A stretch of 64,000 nt of DNA from Telopea speciosissima. Taxonomy: Eukaryota > Streptophyta > Magnoliopsida > Proteales > Proteaceae. This document shows, one piece after another, positions 45,487 through 58,494 of the stretch. Below the pieces are notes generated by a model, which was not told the DNA's origin, ran no database searches, and saw only the letters and a program-made list of their open reading frames with translations. Positions within the stretch are counted from its first letter, which is position 1; each line of letters begins with the position of its first letter. The position numbers were made by a program, and so were the translations under genes. The DNA is taken from contig NC_057925.1 in the NCBI RefSeq assembly GCF_018873765.1, forward strand, positions 61,888,970-61,952,969. The letters run 5' to 3'.

Positions 45487-47433
45487 ATGGGAGTACTTGT
45501 GTTTCTGAATCCAGTCTCGACTACTGTTTTGGATAAGTTTGCAAGGTCGACGACAGATAGGCGTAGTTGGAGTTGTATTAAGAAGAACAGTAGTGTGTGT
45601 TGGCAGAGCAATATTGGACGACATGAGATAACTTCTGGGAAGATCCCATGTGGAAGCAAACGTCTGGTCATGAATAATGCAGCAGCAGCAGGAGCTGGAA
45701 GCATGGAGGACTTATCATCAAATGATGATCAGAATAAGTCGACTAAAGATGACATACAAGCTGTAGTGAAGACCTACACTTCTGATGATGATGATGATGA
45801 TAATGATGGTGGTGGTATTGGGATTGTCAAGTTTCTTAGAGGAAAACGACTTTTTATTACTGGTGCCACTGGTTTTTTAGCAAAAGGTAATTAATGTACG
45901 ATGCAGAAAAGAATTGAAATCACAAACAACAGTCACATATATAGCTAGTCGCACATAAATTAAGATCGATTTACGTAGTTCATTAATATTGCCTAAGTCC
46001 ACACTGAGATGAGATCTATTTCACTATCAATGGATCCTCACACATCTCTAAGATTGCATTAGAGAAAAAGAACCTTCGCTACAAATTTATATCTAAAACC
46101 TATAGAAGAATTTTACGGAAAATACCCATATAACCCCACGGCCTCTTAATGGCCCTTCAGAATCGATCAGTACACAGAATACAAGACATCAAACCCCAAC
46201 ACCCCCCTCCTCTTTTTTTCTTTTTCTTTTCTTTTTTTTAAAAGAAAAAAAAAATTCAAATTGATGATTAATCTGGTTTTTTAATATTGGATTTTTCTTT
46301 TCATTTTGATTTTAAATTTTCAGTTCTCCTAGAGAAGATTTTAAGGACAATGCCTGATGTGGGTAAGATCTATGTCTTGATTAAGGCACGAAACAAGGAG
46401 GACGCAATGAACAGACTGAAGAATGAAGTATGTTTCTTCTTGAAGACATTGATATATAAATAATTCTCTTTCTGATCAATTTTATGTTGTTCCTCTTTAA
46501 TTTAATTTAATGTAATATATCCCCTTTTTTTTTTTGGTAATTATTTTTGGGTTTCGATCGATCGCTTTGTTTGTGTAATTAATCATGGGTTTATGGACTG
46601 GCTTTTTATATATATTTTCCTTCAGATCATAAATGAAGAACTTTTCAAGTGCCTGCAACGAATTCATGGGAAATCATATGAAACATTTATGGTGAGCAAG
46701 CTGATCCCTGTGGTGGGTAATGTCTGTGAGTCTAATATTGGAATGGAAGAAGATATAGCTGAGCTTGTCGCAGGGGAAGTCGATGTAATCATTAACTCAG
46801 CGGCCAATACTACCTTTGATGAAAGGTTTTATTTGAAACTGCTTTAATTTAATTGGTCTTGATGATCCATTTATGAATATTATCTTTCTTCTCATGATAT
46901 AACACTTTGAATCATATCCTTAAAAATTTTCAGGTATGATGTTGCTCTGAATATAAACACAAGAGGACCTTCTAGACTTATGAGCTTTGCCAAGAGATGT
47001 AAGACACTTAAACTCTTCCTGCAACTCTCAACTGGTAAGTAGCTAGAAAACACTTCAAATTAACCAATTAGAGACCCAAAAAAAAAAGAAGAAAAAAAAC
47101 AGTTGATTTGCTTACTTAAAAAACAATTAGATTAATGGTGTACGTGTTTCATTAATTAATTAATTCATGTTGGTGTAGCTTATGTTAATGGTGAAAGACA
47201 AGGTAGAATCTTGGAAAAGGGTTTCAGCATAGGAGACTGCATAGCAAGGGAGAAGACAACAATCATCACTTCCAAACCCCTTCTTCTTCTTACATCTCTC
47301 CCTGTCTTGGATGTTGAAGGTGAAATAAAGTTAGCATTTGAGTCGAAACAGACTTTCCAAGACCACCAAGTGGTACAAAGGATGAAAGAATTGGGTTTAG
47401 AGAGGTAATTAGTAAGGCTTTTCAAACCAAGTC

Positions 47434-47477
<44 letters not shown>

Positions 47478-48998
47478 CACCTATTTATCCAACATGCATT
47501 TCCCTGCACGTGACGTGGTACGTAGTACAAATTAACTGCGGACACATGGATATAGTGAAAACCCGCTCTGATTATACCATATAAAGTTTCTATTCCAAAA
47601 GTTTGAATTAGTAGGTAGGTGGATCAGAGGGAGTCCCAGGTGGTGTGTAGGGCCAGGGATTGTAGCCTAATTAGCAGCCGATGTGAGACTAAACTCCTTT
47701 CATGCTGGCCGAGTTTTGATTTTATGCTCGATCAATTATGAATCACTCATTAATGGAGCTTGAACCACCCACCAATTAAGTTGCCAATTAAGTACGTTTT
47801 GCAAGAATGTTAGTGATTAAAATTGTATTTTAATTATAGGGCCCGCATGCATGGGTGGCAAGATACATACGTATTCACAAAGGCCATGGGTGAGATGCTG
47901 ATAGATGATCAGAGAGGGGAAATACCGGTAGTCGTTATTCGGCCGAGTGTCATTGAAAGCACCTGTTCTGAGCCTTTCCCTGGATGGATGGAAGGAAACA
48001 GGTGCATCTACTACAACCTAGCTTCTTCTGATCTTAAAAATCATAATAGTTTATTTCCTACTTATCAAGTTTTAATTTGTTGTTATGGAACCTCAGGATG
48101 ATGGATCCAATAGTGTTGTATTATGGAAAAGGCCAGCTCACAGGTTTTCTTGCAGACCCCAATGGAGTCCTTGATGTAGTAAGTTGTATTTAGTTAATTG
48201 GCTCATCATCTTTGTATGGCACTAGCTTGCTAGGCATAATATATACGCAATTAGTAAGCTTATTATTTTTTTGGCCGGAGACATGATTTATGTATCTGTG
48301 TAGGTCCCTGCAGACATGGTTGTAAATGCAATCTTGGCAGCCATGGCAAAGCATGGGGCTTCAGCAAGCAGGAAACCTGAGATAAAAATTTACCATGTTG
48401 CTTCATCTGTAGTGAACCCACTAATGTTCCAAGATTTGGTTAAGTTTTTCTATGAACATTTCAGTTCCTTCCCTTACATGGACTCAAAGGGAAGACCAAT
48501 TCATGTCCCAAGAATGAAGCTCTTCACTTCCATGGATGATTTCTCCTCACATATTTGGAGAGATACCATCCAAAGAAGCGAACAGCTAGTGGCTGCAGCT
48601 GCTTCCAATGAAAAACTATCTCGTAAACTCGAAATTGCAAGTAAGAAATCAGTGGAGCAAGTAAAGTACTTGGCAAACATATATGAACCATACACTTTCT
48701 ATGGAGGAAGGTACGTGAGAAGCTAGCTATAGCTAAGTTAAACCTATTCAAACGTTTTCTTGTGATTCCAATGACTAGGGAATAACATGAAATCAAAATT
48801 TATTTTTTTTTTTATTTTTTTTTTTAAATTACCAGGTTTGATAATACCAACACCGAAAAGCTGATGGAGGAGTTGTCTGAAGAAGAGAAGAAGAGCTTTG
48901 GATTTGATGTAAGGAGCATAGATTGGCAGCATTATATCTCCAAAATTCATATTCCAGGCCTAAGGAAGCATGTCATGAAGGGGAGGGGGATGCCTTGA
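45487..48998 (+). CDS. FAR2: MS2-type plastidial fatty acyl reductase, intact copy
   Basis: NADPH-dependent fatty acyl-ACP/CoA reductase of the MALE STERILITY 2/FAR2 group, which makes C16-C18 fatty alcohols for sporopollenin in tapetal plastids. Nine exons: 45487-45886, 46324-46427, 46626-46825, 46934-47034, 47179-47404, 47840-48001, 48097-48178, 48304-48710, 48836-48998; all GT-AG, total 615 codons with stop (Arabidopsis MS2 is 616 aa). Residues 1 to about 60 are Ser/Thr/Arg-rich, fitting a plastid transit peptide. A DDDDDDND tract follows near residue 98. The Rossmann motif TGATGFLAK is at about 125-133 and the catalytic YVFTK at 354-358. The C-terminal FAR_C/Sterile domain contains [19 protein letters not shown] and [11 protein letters not shown]. 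The start is the first ATG, conserved in the broken copy. No break is seen. Tapetum role is inferred from the family. Confidence 0.93.
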
Positions 48999-49090
48999 TA
49001 TTAATTATTTCATTAATTAAGACATAAATAATTTGTTTCATGCATGGAAATCGATCTTTTGTAATACTCTTTTTTCATATTTTCTTAATA

Positions 49091-49250
49091 AAGAGCGTAC
49101 TCAGTGCACGAGATTTTCATCACTATGGCATCTAGGGAGGGTCATAATTAATGTAAGTAGCTTTACCACTGCTTTCGCAAAGAGACTGTTTCCAGACTAG
49201 AACCTATGACCACTTGGTCACAATGGAGCAACGTTACCGTTGCACCAAGG
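49091..49250 (-). mobile_element. Au-like SINE in the 3' flank of the intact reductase
   Basis: Same insertion as 43131-43291 (same distance from the stop codon), with its B box region reading GGTCATAGGTTCTAG. The AATAAAG just left of it at 49087 may serve as the gene's poly-A signal. Confidence 0.8.
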
Positions 49251-49970
49251 GAATAATTAACAGCTCACATCATAATGTACTCTTTTCTAAATCTAAGTAA
49301 ATAATTAACAGCTTACATCATTTGGTTCATATTATTATCCCTTCACAATTAATTAACATTCTTTCACTTCTATAAGGAATGCAAGCCCTCTTTCATTGTA
49401 GATGTAACCAATGATTTACCACCCTAATTAAACATATTACTTTGAAGTTTCTCTCCCATGGTTTTAAAATTTGGATTAGAATCGACTGAATCGGACGACT
49501 CAAAATCGTCTGGGGGGTGTTTCCGACTAGCAAAAACCAATTTTATGTATACTAAGTTCGACTGAGTTGGGGCAAGTCAGGGTGAGTCTCGCTGACTTGA
49601 CTCCCAATCATATCAAAACGAAATGGAGCTGATGAAGGTCGATCCAATACTTGGTTTCAAGTTTTAAGACTTTAACTACAAGAAATCAAGGTTTTACCCG
49701 CTCAACATCGGTCTACACACATTCGATGTGGGATTATTACTTTTGCCATCTGCGTACGTGGAACCCCAACAACAATTGCAGATGATCAACCTCTCAATTC
49801 CATGACCCTTACCCACTTCACTGATCTAAATATCAAATACATCTATTTACATTGGAGTAATTCGGTAAATTTGTATTTCTTTGTTTCCTATTAACTCTTG
49901 ATCTAAAACACCAGGTAATAAAAACTCAGCTTATGAGCATTTCAAAGTATCAAGTCAAATAGAATTAATG
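49251..49970. other. 3' flank of the intact reductase, duplicated with 43292-44047
   Basis: No gene. Differences from the other copy are small indels and substitutions. Confidence 0.6.
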
Positions 49971-50133
49971 AAAAAAGTACATTGCTTGGTCGCATGGCAC
50001 CTGCATCTAAGTACAATTAGAGTCTCCCTCTCCATGAAATAAAAAATCTCATCCATGTTAATGCCACTGCATGCATTCTCATTGACCCCCACACTGATGC
50101 AGGGCCACACGACTAGACAACGCCCTCTTGCCC
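49971..50133. mobile_element. MITE of the CTTGGTCGT family (copy beside intact reductase)
   Basis: The left end keeps GTACATTGCTTGGTCGCATGG; the right end inverted reads GGGCAAGAGGGCGTTGTCTA. Orthologous in position to 44048-44216. Confidence 0.6.
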
Positions 50134-50427
50134 TAAAATTAATTAGAATTCTGTCCGATTTACAACAAATTTTATTCCGGCCGCAAACTTGCCCATCCAC
50201 TTCAAGTCAAACAACTCAACATCAAAGAGGCAATTATTAAATTAATCTTAACTACCTTCTTAATTGGTGAATAGGATGTCCTTCAAATTTCTCCTTTTCA
50301 TTTCTTTTGGTTTATTAATTGTTCTTTTGTTTCTAGAGTGAGTGTATTTTGTTGGATTATTTATTGAATTTTACAAATTTGAAGTCATGAAACTTCAGGG
50401 ATTAATGTATACGAGTTCTGTATCCAT

Positions 50428-50430
<3 letters not shown>

Positions 50431-50477
<47 letters not shown>

Positions 50478-50480
50478 GAT
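50431..50480. repeat. (GA)n microsatellite
   Basis: GA repeat with one interruption (GACAGA). Confidence 0.95.
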
Positions 50481-50605
50481 GGTTTGAAAATCTGATAAGA
50501 GGAATTATAAAGAATCTCTATACTAAATCCATTGGTCTTATTTTATTCAATATTCTCTAGTTCTTCACAGGATCCAAATCTTCTATGATGCGTTGCCCTG
50601 TCTTG

Positions 50606-50722
50606 TCTGTGCTGTGCAGACACAGGATCGCGTGCAATGACCGCCTTACCCTCACTTGGACAAAGCGCTCGGGTAGAGATAAGGTGATCATTGCACATGG
50701 CCTTGTGTTTGTACAGCACAGG
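50606..50722. repeat. Fold-back element with ~44 base arms
   Basis: CTGTGCTGTGCAGACACAGG at the left pairs with the inverse of CTTGTGTTTGTACAGCACAG at the right, continuing through TGCAATGA..CC. It is probably a MITE; similar words (TGACCGC.TTACC) occur near 5325 and could be a relative. Confidence 0.55.
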
Positions 50723-50759
50723 TAGGACATGGCAGCGTGCGATAGAGAATCTGTTTCCT

Positions 50760-51180
50760 TCTCTAATACTTGGATTTTTTTTTCCATTTGACTTTAAATT
50801 TTCAATTCTCATAGCCGATAAGGGAATAATATTATATTCTGACAAAAATGACCAGGTTTGATAGAATTGTGTTTTTGTTTTTTGTAAGGAAGCTAGAAAG
50901 AATTTTGCTTCTTTGATAGGCGGAGTTTCATCGAGCAAGAAATGCATTACTGATCAACTGAAGATGGATGCCTCGATTCAAAAAAACACAAAGGACAAGG
51001 GGTTGTGGCCACTTTTGACCCCTCGTAGAGCTGATGCGTCTAGTTGACTATCCTCCCATTCCCGCCTACATTAACACTCTCAAAAATTCATATTCCATGC
51101 CTGAGATTGTCTTTTAACATCCTTTGTTTTGTTTCATGGAAATCGGTTATTAACGGCTCACATCATTTGAGGGAAAGATA
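50760..51180 (+). pseudogene. Decayed remnant of a fatty acyl reductase gene
   Basis: Collinear scraps only: 50765-50815 resembles the end of intron 1 and start of exon 2 (GACTTTAAATTTTCA.TTCTC), 51085-51115 the start of exon 9's end (AAAATTCATATTCCATGCCTGAG versus AAAATTCATATTCCAGGCCTAAG), 51134-51171 its 3' flank (TTTCATGGAAATCG; ACATCATTTG). The order is right but most exons are gone. The match is moderate, so the identification is tentative. Confidence 0.4.
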
Positions 51181-51229
51181 TTTTGACAAAGTTTCATTAA
51201 TTTACTTCCCCTGTTTACAAGATCATCAA

Positions 51230-51301
51230 GCGTTTGTAGTCCAACGGTTAGGATAATTGCCTTCCAAGCAATAGACCCGGGTTCGACTCCCGGCAGACGC
51301 A
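51230..51301 (+). tRNA. trnG-UCC: tRNA-Gly(UCC), copy 2
   Basis: Identical to copy 1 through the mature part, with all arms pairing and anticodon TCC. A T6 run at about 51310-51318 can stop Pol III. It sits 60 bases after the decayed reductase 3' flank. Confidence 0.95.
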
Positions 51302-52850
51302 TTGTATAGATATTTTTTATTTTCACCCTCCCAACTGCAATGATCCATCAGTGATAAAATTCCACTTGTGGACTCTGTAGAGCCAGGTTTATTGCCTTTA
51401 ACAGGGCTTAAAAATTCATGTTTGCACTTGGCTTTTTAAATCAAATCAGTGTTTGTATACTAAATCATGAACCCAGCGGTTTTTCCTACCCACATTTCCG
51501 TATAAAATCCGTAATCACCGGAAATAAACTGAAGATAATAATCTGAAGCTCAAGTTGATTCCATGATTATAAGTTCATATGAGGTCAAACTGAATTAGGG
51601 TTACGTAATTTTGTTCTGCATTATTATGCCCATGTAACAATAAGCCATTGAATATTTGGAAATGGTTTGAATTAGTAACATGTCAAATTTTAGAATTCGA
51701 TTCAATATATAATACACCTTATATGCTACGATCTCTTATCCATACATCTCATCGCAGTCCTTACGGTGTTCTTTCAATGCTTCTTTTCTAGTAGGTGGTC
51801 ATCTTCGTTTGGTTGAAACTTAAGACATGAGTAGGAGACCATGGGGTCTACTGTCCACAAAATTTCAACCCCATCTAACCTGCCATGTGATAAAACTAAG
51901 TGCCCATCCATGGAATTCTTCTCAGCCCCACTAAACTTTGTGCCCATCGGTTTTAAGACTTGACCTAATTGGACCCTAAACCTCATATACTGGACAAAAC
52001 CTGTTTTACTCATCTTGAATTTTGAACTGGATGGACTACCTGTTCAATTCATCTCTATTTCGCCGGAAACTTTGATCCTATCATACCAATTAGTTCTTCA
52101 ATGGATTCCTTCAGCAGCATCACAAAATTATATCCAGAAATTTAGAGGAAACTTAGATCAGTTATGGTGGTATTGTTAATATAGGTTCTTCATCAAATGA
52201 ACTGTTATGCAACTTGACTACTAAAACTAAATAAATTTTGAACATCTTTGTCTGAAGAAGATTAAGGATCAAGTAAGTCAATGGAGAGGCACACACCAAC
52301 TCAAATTCAAAAGATGTTGAGAATAGCATGGGCCTCCACTGAGGATTTAAAGCTTAGTTTGATATACCAGATTGGACACTGCTGCTCCAGAATGGCTGAT
52401 CCAACCAGGTGCTGGTCAATACTTGAGTGATGAATTGGTGTCAGCCAGTATTGGGGGGATCGAATTCTGGTGTTTTACAATTCCAATACTTGAATCATCT
52501 ATTTCTTTTGCTGTTCGCCATCCTGATTATTGTTGTTCTCAATAATGGATTTCTTTCTCCTGAATCATCAATTTCCTAATAAAAAATACAGCAGGACCCA
52601 CTACCCAACAACCTCCCCCCCCCAAACACACCGAAAAAAAATTATAAGACAGTCAATGGGATCCGGATGCATTTTGTCAGCTGATCTGTTGGTTGAATGA
52701 TGGCTTGAGTATATACATAAAAGAGTACAATGATCTCTTTGGACTGACAAGAATTTTGTATGATCAAACAAAATCAATAAGAATGTACATCCCTATTGCA
52801 ACCCTCAGGAAGCAAAGGTGCAGTTAAGTCATTACTTAAGCATTTGTCCA
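51302..52850. other. Spacer; right part is the lipid phosphatase duplication block
   Basis: 51322-51350 matches the flank of tRNA copy 1. From about 51.65 kb the DNA is collinear with 6.4-7.13 kb. No gene. A C run lies near 52614-52623. Confidence 0.5.
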
Positions 52851-55800
52851 TTACAACCGTAGGAGAGAAAATAGAGGTGGAACGAGGTCAACTATCGACC
52901 ATGCAAGAATCGCATACTGAAGGAACCTTATGCCTGTGTCAACATCAAATGAATCTTGAGGGGAAAAGAACATCTTCTGGCTTTCAGCATTCTCACCACT
53001 TAAAGAAATATTTAGTTGAGGGATGTAGCTGGATGATCTTATTGGGATGCCTAAAGTGTTTGCCAGCACAGGAAGTATCCATTTAGCTAGTGCCTTGCTG
53101 CAGAACTTCACAAGAATTATCGCAGGAATGCCAAAAAGTATCCTTCCTACAAAAACTGGGAGCGAAAGTTGTGGGCTACAGATGTGTCGAATGGCTTTAC
53201 GGTGAAAATGATGGTGAGCTTGCTGGAATCCAATAACCTGGACCATATCTAAAGTTATTTCTTTTTGCAGGAAGCAACAGAAAGAAGCTAACCAAGAAAG
53301 TATTGACAAATAGAAGGAATCTCAACCACGAAGCAAATTTTTTTTTTTTTTTTTTGGGCGGGGGGGGGGGGGGTGAGGGATTAAAAGAAACATATATTAA
53401 TACAAGTAAAAACAAGTTATATCGCTATAGCAGTGTCCATTAAGCACAGTGGCAACCAAGTATATATTATAGAAAAGAAAACCTAGAGTTTATAGCATAA
53501 TGAGCAAGTCTATTAACTGGATCAATAGAGAAAGATAAATGTCATCAACAATGCTCCTAATTCAACGAAAAGAAAAAAATTAACCGCTTGTGTACAATAA
53601 ACTTTGAATTCTATTTTCTCTACTAACAAACACCCACAAATAAGTAAACCAAGCTAGCTCTACGAAGATGAAAAAGTGCACTTTTCTTTTATGATCATTT
53701 ATTTAGCAAAGTTTTCCAGTTTCCATGATCTTTTTCCAGGGGCAATTGGAAGGTGTTGTATTTTGCATCCATTTCTGTTTTTCTGATTCCAGAATCAAGA
53801 CAAATGAAAAATATGTGTTTCTTTCATCTTGGTTCTGGTCACCTCCAGCCCACCCTAGTAGTAACCCAACAAAAGGCTAGTTGATGAGAAAAATTCAATT
53901 GTAAGTGAGACTCAATTAAAGAGTGCAGTATCTGGAGTTAAGAATGATATCAGTCCCAAAAATATTGATGCCTGACTCACAACCTAGGTTGCATATTTAC
54001 TTCTGATGTCTATTATATTTATTTCATTTACTCTGAAATCACATGGCAAACATGATAACTTGTTTTCAGTTGATAACTTGCACAATAGTCAGTATGACTT
54101 CACACCAAATAAAAGCTATGCATTTATTGTTAGGTTGGGTACTAAACAACAGTCGTCATCTATGATGGCTCTCAACTCTAGGAAAATAATTACTGCCACA
54201 ATTTGTTAAAGCTCCAAAAGAAGCCACTGTTTTATTACCCATCTCCTGTACTGTTTTAGTCTCAAGTCTTGACAACCACTGGAACACAAGGATTCCAAAT
54301 TTTGTATCAAACATTCAATATATTGATTTCCTTTTTGAACTATTTTGATCAAGAGACATAACAGGTGCTTTTGGACTGCTGGTCTTAACCCAGGATAAAG
54401 AATGGTCTATAAATCAGGTAGGCTGCCAGCATTCGAAACCTTTGGCCAAAATGTTTTACCATGGATCCTAAAAAGTAGCTTTAAATATGGTAGAATTGAG
54501 AAACAGGATTCATCTATCTAACCACAATTAGCCGGAATAAGGCTTAGTAAATTCAGTTGAGTTTAGTTTTTAATCCAAAGAACAAAAATTACGAATGCCC
54601 ATCCATTTAAAAATAAGCCTTCTCAACATCTGTTTAAAGATACTTCATGTTGGCATGGTAGTCATATAATAATCTACTACAGAAATGTCGATTATCTTGT
54701 CATTTTTTGCATTTAGTTGTACCCATATTAGAAGACGATTGAATGGGGATGCCCATCAGCTAGCCAAATGGGCACATAATAATAATGTATTTCAGCAGGT
54801 TATCCGTGTGCGTCCTATGTATTTCAGCAGGTTATCCATGTGCATCCTAGCAGTTTATCAAGTGTCAGAATGTCTAACCAACCAAGTTTCTGAAATTATT
54901 CTGCTCTCTCATTAGTATAGCAATAAAGTTTAATTTCCAATAAAAAAAATATCATGGTGACTTTAAGTATTTACAACCACCCGTTCACAACCTATAATGT
55001 AAATAGTTGATATTGCCAAATATGTACTTGGACTCACTCAGCAAAGACAAGAAATTACGCAGTTTATGGTCCATTTTCTTAATGATCCATCCTTTTCCTA
55101 AAACTGTGCATCTTGTTGAAAAGATAACAGTTCTTTCCCCAATCATTAGGTAGTATGTAGGGATTAGATGTAATTTCTGTCAAACAATAAAGGTGGTGGC
55201 TCTATAGTTTGTATAAGACTATATTGGTCAGTGTCATGGATTTGATATATGAGTACCACAATGAACTTAAGATAACATCCTCTCACATGGGATTAAGAAG
55301 CCACTTCTGTTTTTCTTCTACAAATAACTCTTGTTTTATTAACCTTACAAATACTCTTTGGAAGTCATGTTTGGGAAGCCATATCTAGGGTGGAAGTTCT
55401 GTTATTTATGCAGGCATCTTGATTTGGGACCTCATAGATGAGTAGCTTATAAGTCCTCCCTCCCTTCCTCCCAACATCAATATCCAGTCAGTGGATTCAG
55501 ACATCTAAAGAAGCCCAGAGATGTAATGCATGCGAAGATTAGCAGGACATCAGATGTGACAAATATTTCCAGCAATACTAACATTAACATCTCAGATGAT
55601 ATGATAATACCAATCCTTAGTTTCAAGTTTCTATTATCTAGTTTTTGCCAGACTTCAATTATTTAAAAAGCTATTTTGGCAAATAATTTCTTCAGTACAT
55701 TTAAACTATTTTTAGTTGATAAAAACTACCATCTTTTTAGAGCTTAAGAAAACAACAGATAAAATCAGATGACAAATTCAAAGAATAACCATAAGAATAT

Positions 55801-57182
55801 AGTATATGACAAACTATTATTCAGCGCCAATATTGATATCTTAGATTTAATGGGTAAGGAGAGAGAGGGCAGTGGGGAATAATTAACTGGGCAATCTACA
55901 CAGGCAGGGGTGTCAAACAGTCGATTTCAGTCTGGCCCTAATCGCTCCGACACATCTGAGGCACAAGACCGAAACCAACTGATTATTTAATCGGTCCTCA
56001 AAGCCAAGGCCAAGATTGGCTAATAATTGGACGTTCGGTTATCGCTCTTTAATCGGCTTTGACTAATCAGTCCTTGATCGATCAGTTTTGGTTGGTTTTT
56101 TTCTATATTTTGGCTAATTGGTCCTTAAATGGTTGGGTTTCTGTCGGGTTCACTAATCAGTCCACATCGGTCGGTATATTGGGTTGGACTAGTCCCGACC
56201 AATTAATCCAAAAATTACATTTCATAGAACCAAAAAGTTTAACAAACAGTCAGTTCAGTTTCAGTTTTATTTGGTCGGTCTCGGTTGGGCCTGCTGGTGT
56301 GGCCTGAAATTGTAACCTTTATACACAGGGACAAAAAAACATGGATAAGTTGCCTCCAACACGTGATTTTGCAGCTATATAATCTCCATACTATTCTGAC
56401 TTCTAATTCCTTCAATTTATTCATAAAAAATCATGAACTTCTCCACAAATTTGAAATTTTATTATGGTTCCAACATTCTAATTTGAATCTCCAGATTCTA
56501 CCCATTGTTCCAACTTCTCATCATGTTCAAGTTTTATGCAAAGGATGTTGAGCTTCCACACTGACACTTTTAATATGCATTTAGAGTTTTGCTAAAGCAT
56601 ATAACTAGGCAGAGATAATAGGTATTTAGGACAAGGCACATGTACCTGTCAAATTCGAGATGCTGATCTAGCTCCTAAAGAAAGACTGATGACTTTAGAT
56701 TTGGGAATTGCAATCAATAGCGTGTTTCTCATAAATTCCTTTTGTAGATCAAGGAGGAAAACTGAGACACATTGTGAGTTTCAGTTAAATCGCTGAGATA
56801 AAGCATATTGTTTGTAACTTGTGTCACATTATGCCCAGGTTTTCTCTCTTGTGATATCCTCAAGGTAAGAAACTTCTTGGTTGCACACTGGCATATAATA
56901 TTTCATAAATTAATTCAAAACAGGAGAGAATCTAAGAAACATAGGCAAATGTGATTATCAATACTAGTAGCAGTAAGAGAAAGAGTAGACTCTGCACTTA
57001 CCATTCCCAATATGACACCATTGAAAGCTGTGTGATACTCAAAACTTGGGGTGGGACGCTCTGGGGTTGGATATGCAAAAAGCAATAAGAAACTAAAGGC
57101 AGTCCAGAAGGGGGAGACTGCAAGGGGAGCAATGATGCAAGCCAAGTTATTCATGTGAAATAAAAGGTCATAAAGGAAAAGA

Positions 57183-57221
<39 letters not shown>

Positions 57222-58494
57222 AAGAATTAGTAGCATGCATACCATTGTGTCCAGAGACTATAAATCTGTCCATGTATTCATGAACAGTGAGCCAAAAGGC
57301 AAGAATAACCAGTCCAAATACAAGCCCACCTAGGACATCGACCACGCTGTGCATGCCAAGGTAAATCCTTCCTAACAAGAGGCAAAAATTTCAGTTCTGT
57401 TTTGGAATTAACAACAGTTGGAACTTTGTTTTCATTGAATCAAAACCAAGGAATGATATATAAAGTAGCCAAAAAATGATAATGTGAATTTACCTAAGCT
57501 GACGAGTCCTACAAGCAAACAAGCCACGGTAACTCCAATCAATGCGTGAGTAGCGCCTCTATTTTCGGCGGAATACAGAACATAGTGCAACAAGTATCTA
57601 GAACACCCTCCAATCCAACAAAGTAGTTAAGTATATTTACACCACTCTTCTGAGAGCTGCCGCAACCCAAGTTTATGTAAGCAGCAGAAAAATTATGGAA
57701 AGTGGAATGGAAGAAAGAATTAGTACCCAGCCAGGCAAACTGTGTTAAGAGCGTGAGAGGAGGGAAATCCATATTCCAATGCGTTTTCTTCCTCATCTTT
57801 TGTAGCGGTTAATCTCCTAACGGGTGGAGAACTGGGTCTAGGAGCTGAGACTACATCCTATAACACAAGCAATTAATCAATCATGACTTGAGTTCAGATG
57901 AATACGAACAACTTAAAATCGATGCTATTGGTAATGGAAGCAAATACCTTAACGGAGTTTCCTAGATAATCACAGAAAGCCATCAACAACGTCATCTGCC
58001 TGGCCAATTTACAGTGCCCACTCTACAGAAATCTTGCCAAATATGAGTTAAAAACATAAATTTGGTTACAAGAACACAAAATAAAAGTGTAACCATGAAA
58101 GAGAAAAGGACATACCCAGAAGAGTAAAGGAAGAAAGGCAGTATAGAAGGGCACAGAGACAACACCCGAAAGACCAGAGAATAAGGCGTCCAAGAAACGA
58201 TGCTGGAAGCTCTGCAGAACCCACGAAGCCATAATACCATAAAAAATCAAATAAAAAGCAAAAGAATCACAAAGTTAGAATGTTAAGGGATAAAACGGGA
58301 AGCAGGTTGGTGCTGACCTGGATCTGAAGGATGAGAGGGGTATCTGCTATGACACGGTGAGTAATCCATTGTTGAGTGAGGGATCTAAGATTGTGGGTGA
58401 TGTCAAAGTACGAAGCGACGACATTCCACAACAGAAGAGCAGAAAGAGAAAGCACTTGACATAGAGCAATGCTCCATAGAGCAACGCTCTCCAT
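52851..58494 (-). CDS. LPPD: Lipid phosphate phosphatase delta / sphingoid-1-phosphate phosphatase, copy B
   Basis: Paralogue of the gene at 7.1-11.9 kb with the same eight-exon plan: 58494-58318, 58211-58116, 58022-57948, 57857-57727, 57597-57494, 57371-57243, 57117-57002, 53237-52851. Exons 2-7 have the same lengths as in copy A; exon 1 is 15 bases longer and exon 8 three bases shorter, giving 404 residues. Catalytic motifs are kept: K116-x6-RP, PSSH ending at H151, and R196, H202, D206. An in-frame ATG 18 bases further upstream exists, but the MESVALW start matches copy A. Residues encoded early in exon 8 (HHHFHRKAIRHICS) diverge more than the rest, hinting at weaker constraint. Intron 7 is about 3.8 kb and carries a hAT-like insertion; intron 6 has a 34-base A run. 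Likely functional, ER membrane. Confidence 0.92.
55905..56321. mobile_element. hAT-like insertion in intron 7 of LPPD copy B
   Basis: Begins CAGGGGTGTCAAAC, a classic hAT end, and is flanked by TACACAGG at 55897-55904 and 56322-56329 (8 bp). Copy A lacks it at the matching place (near 9700). The right terminus is not a clear inverse of the left. The interior has ATCGGTCC and TTGGTCGG words. Confidence 0.55.
57186..57219. repeat. A34 homopolymer in intron 6 of LPPD copy B
   Basis: 34 consecutive A on the + strand, T on the gene strand, replacing a short non-repetitive stretch in copy A. Confidence 0.95.
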
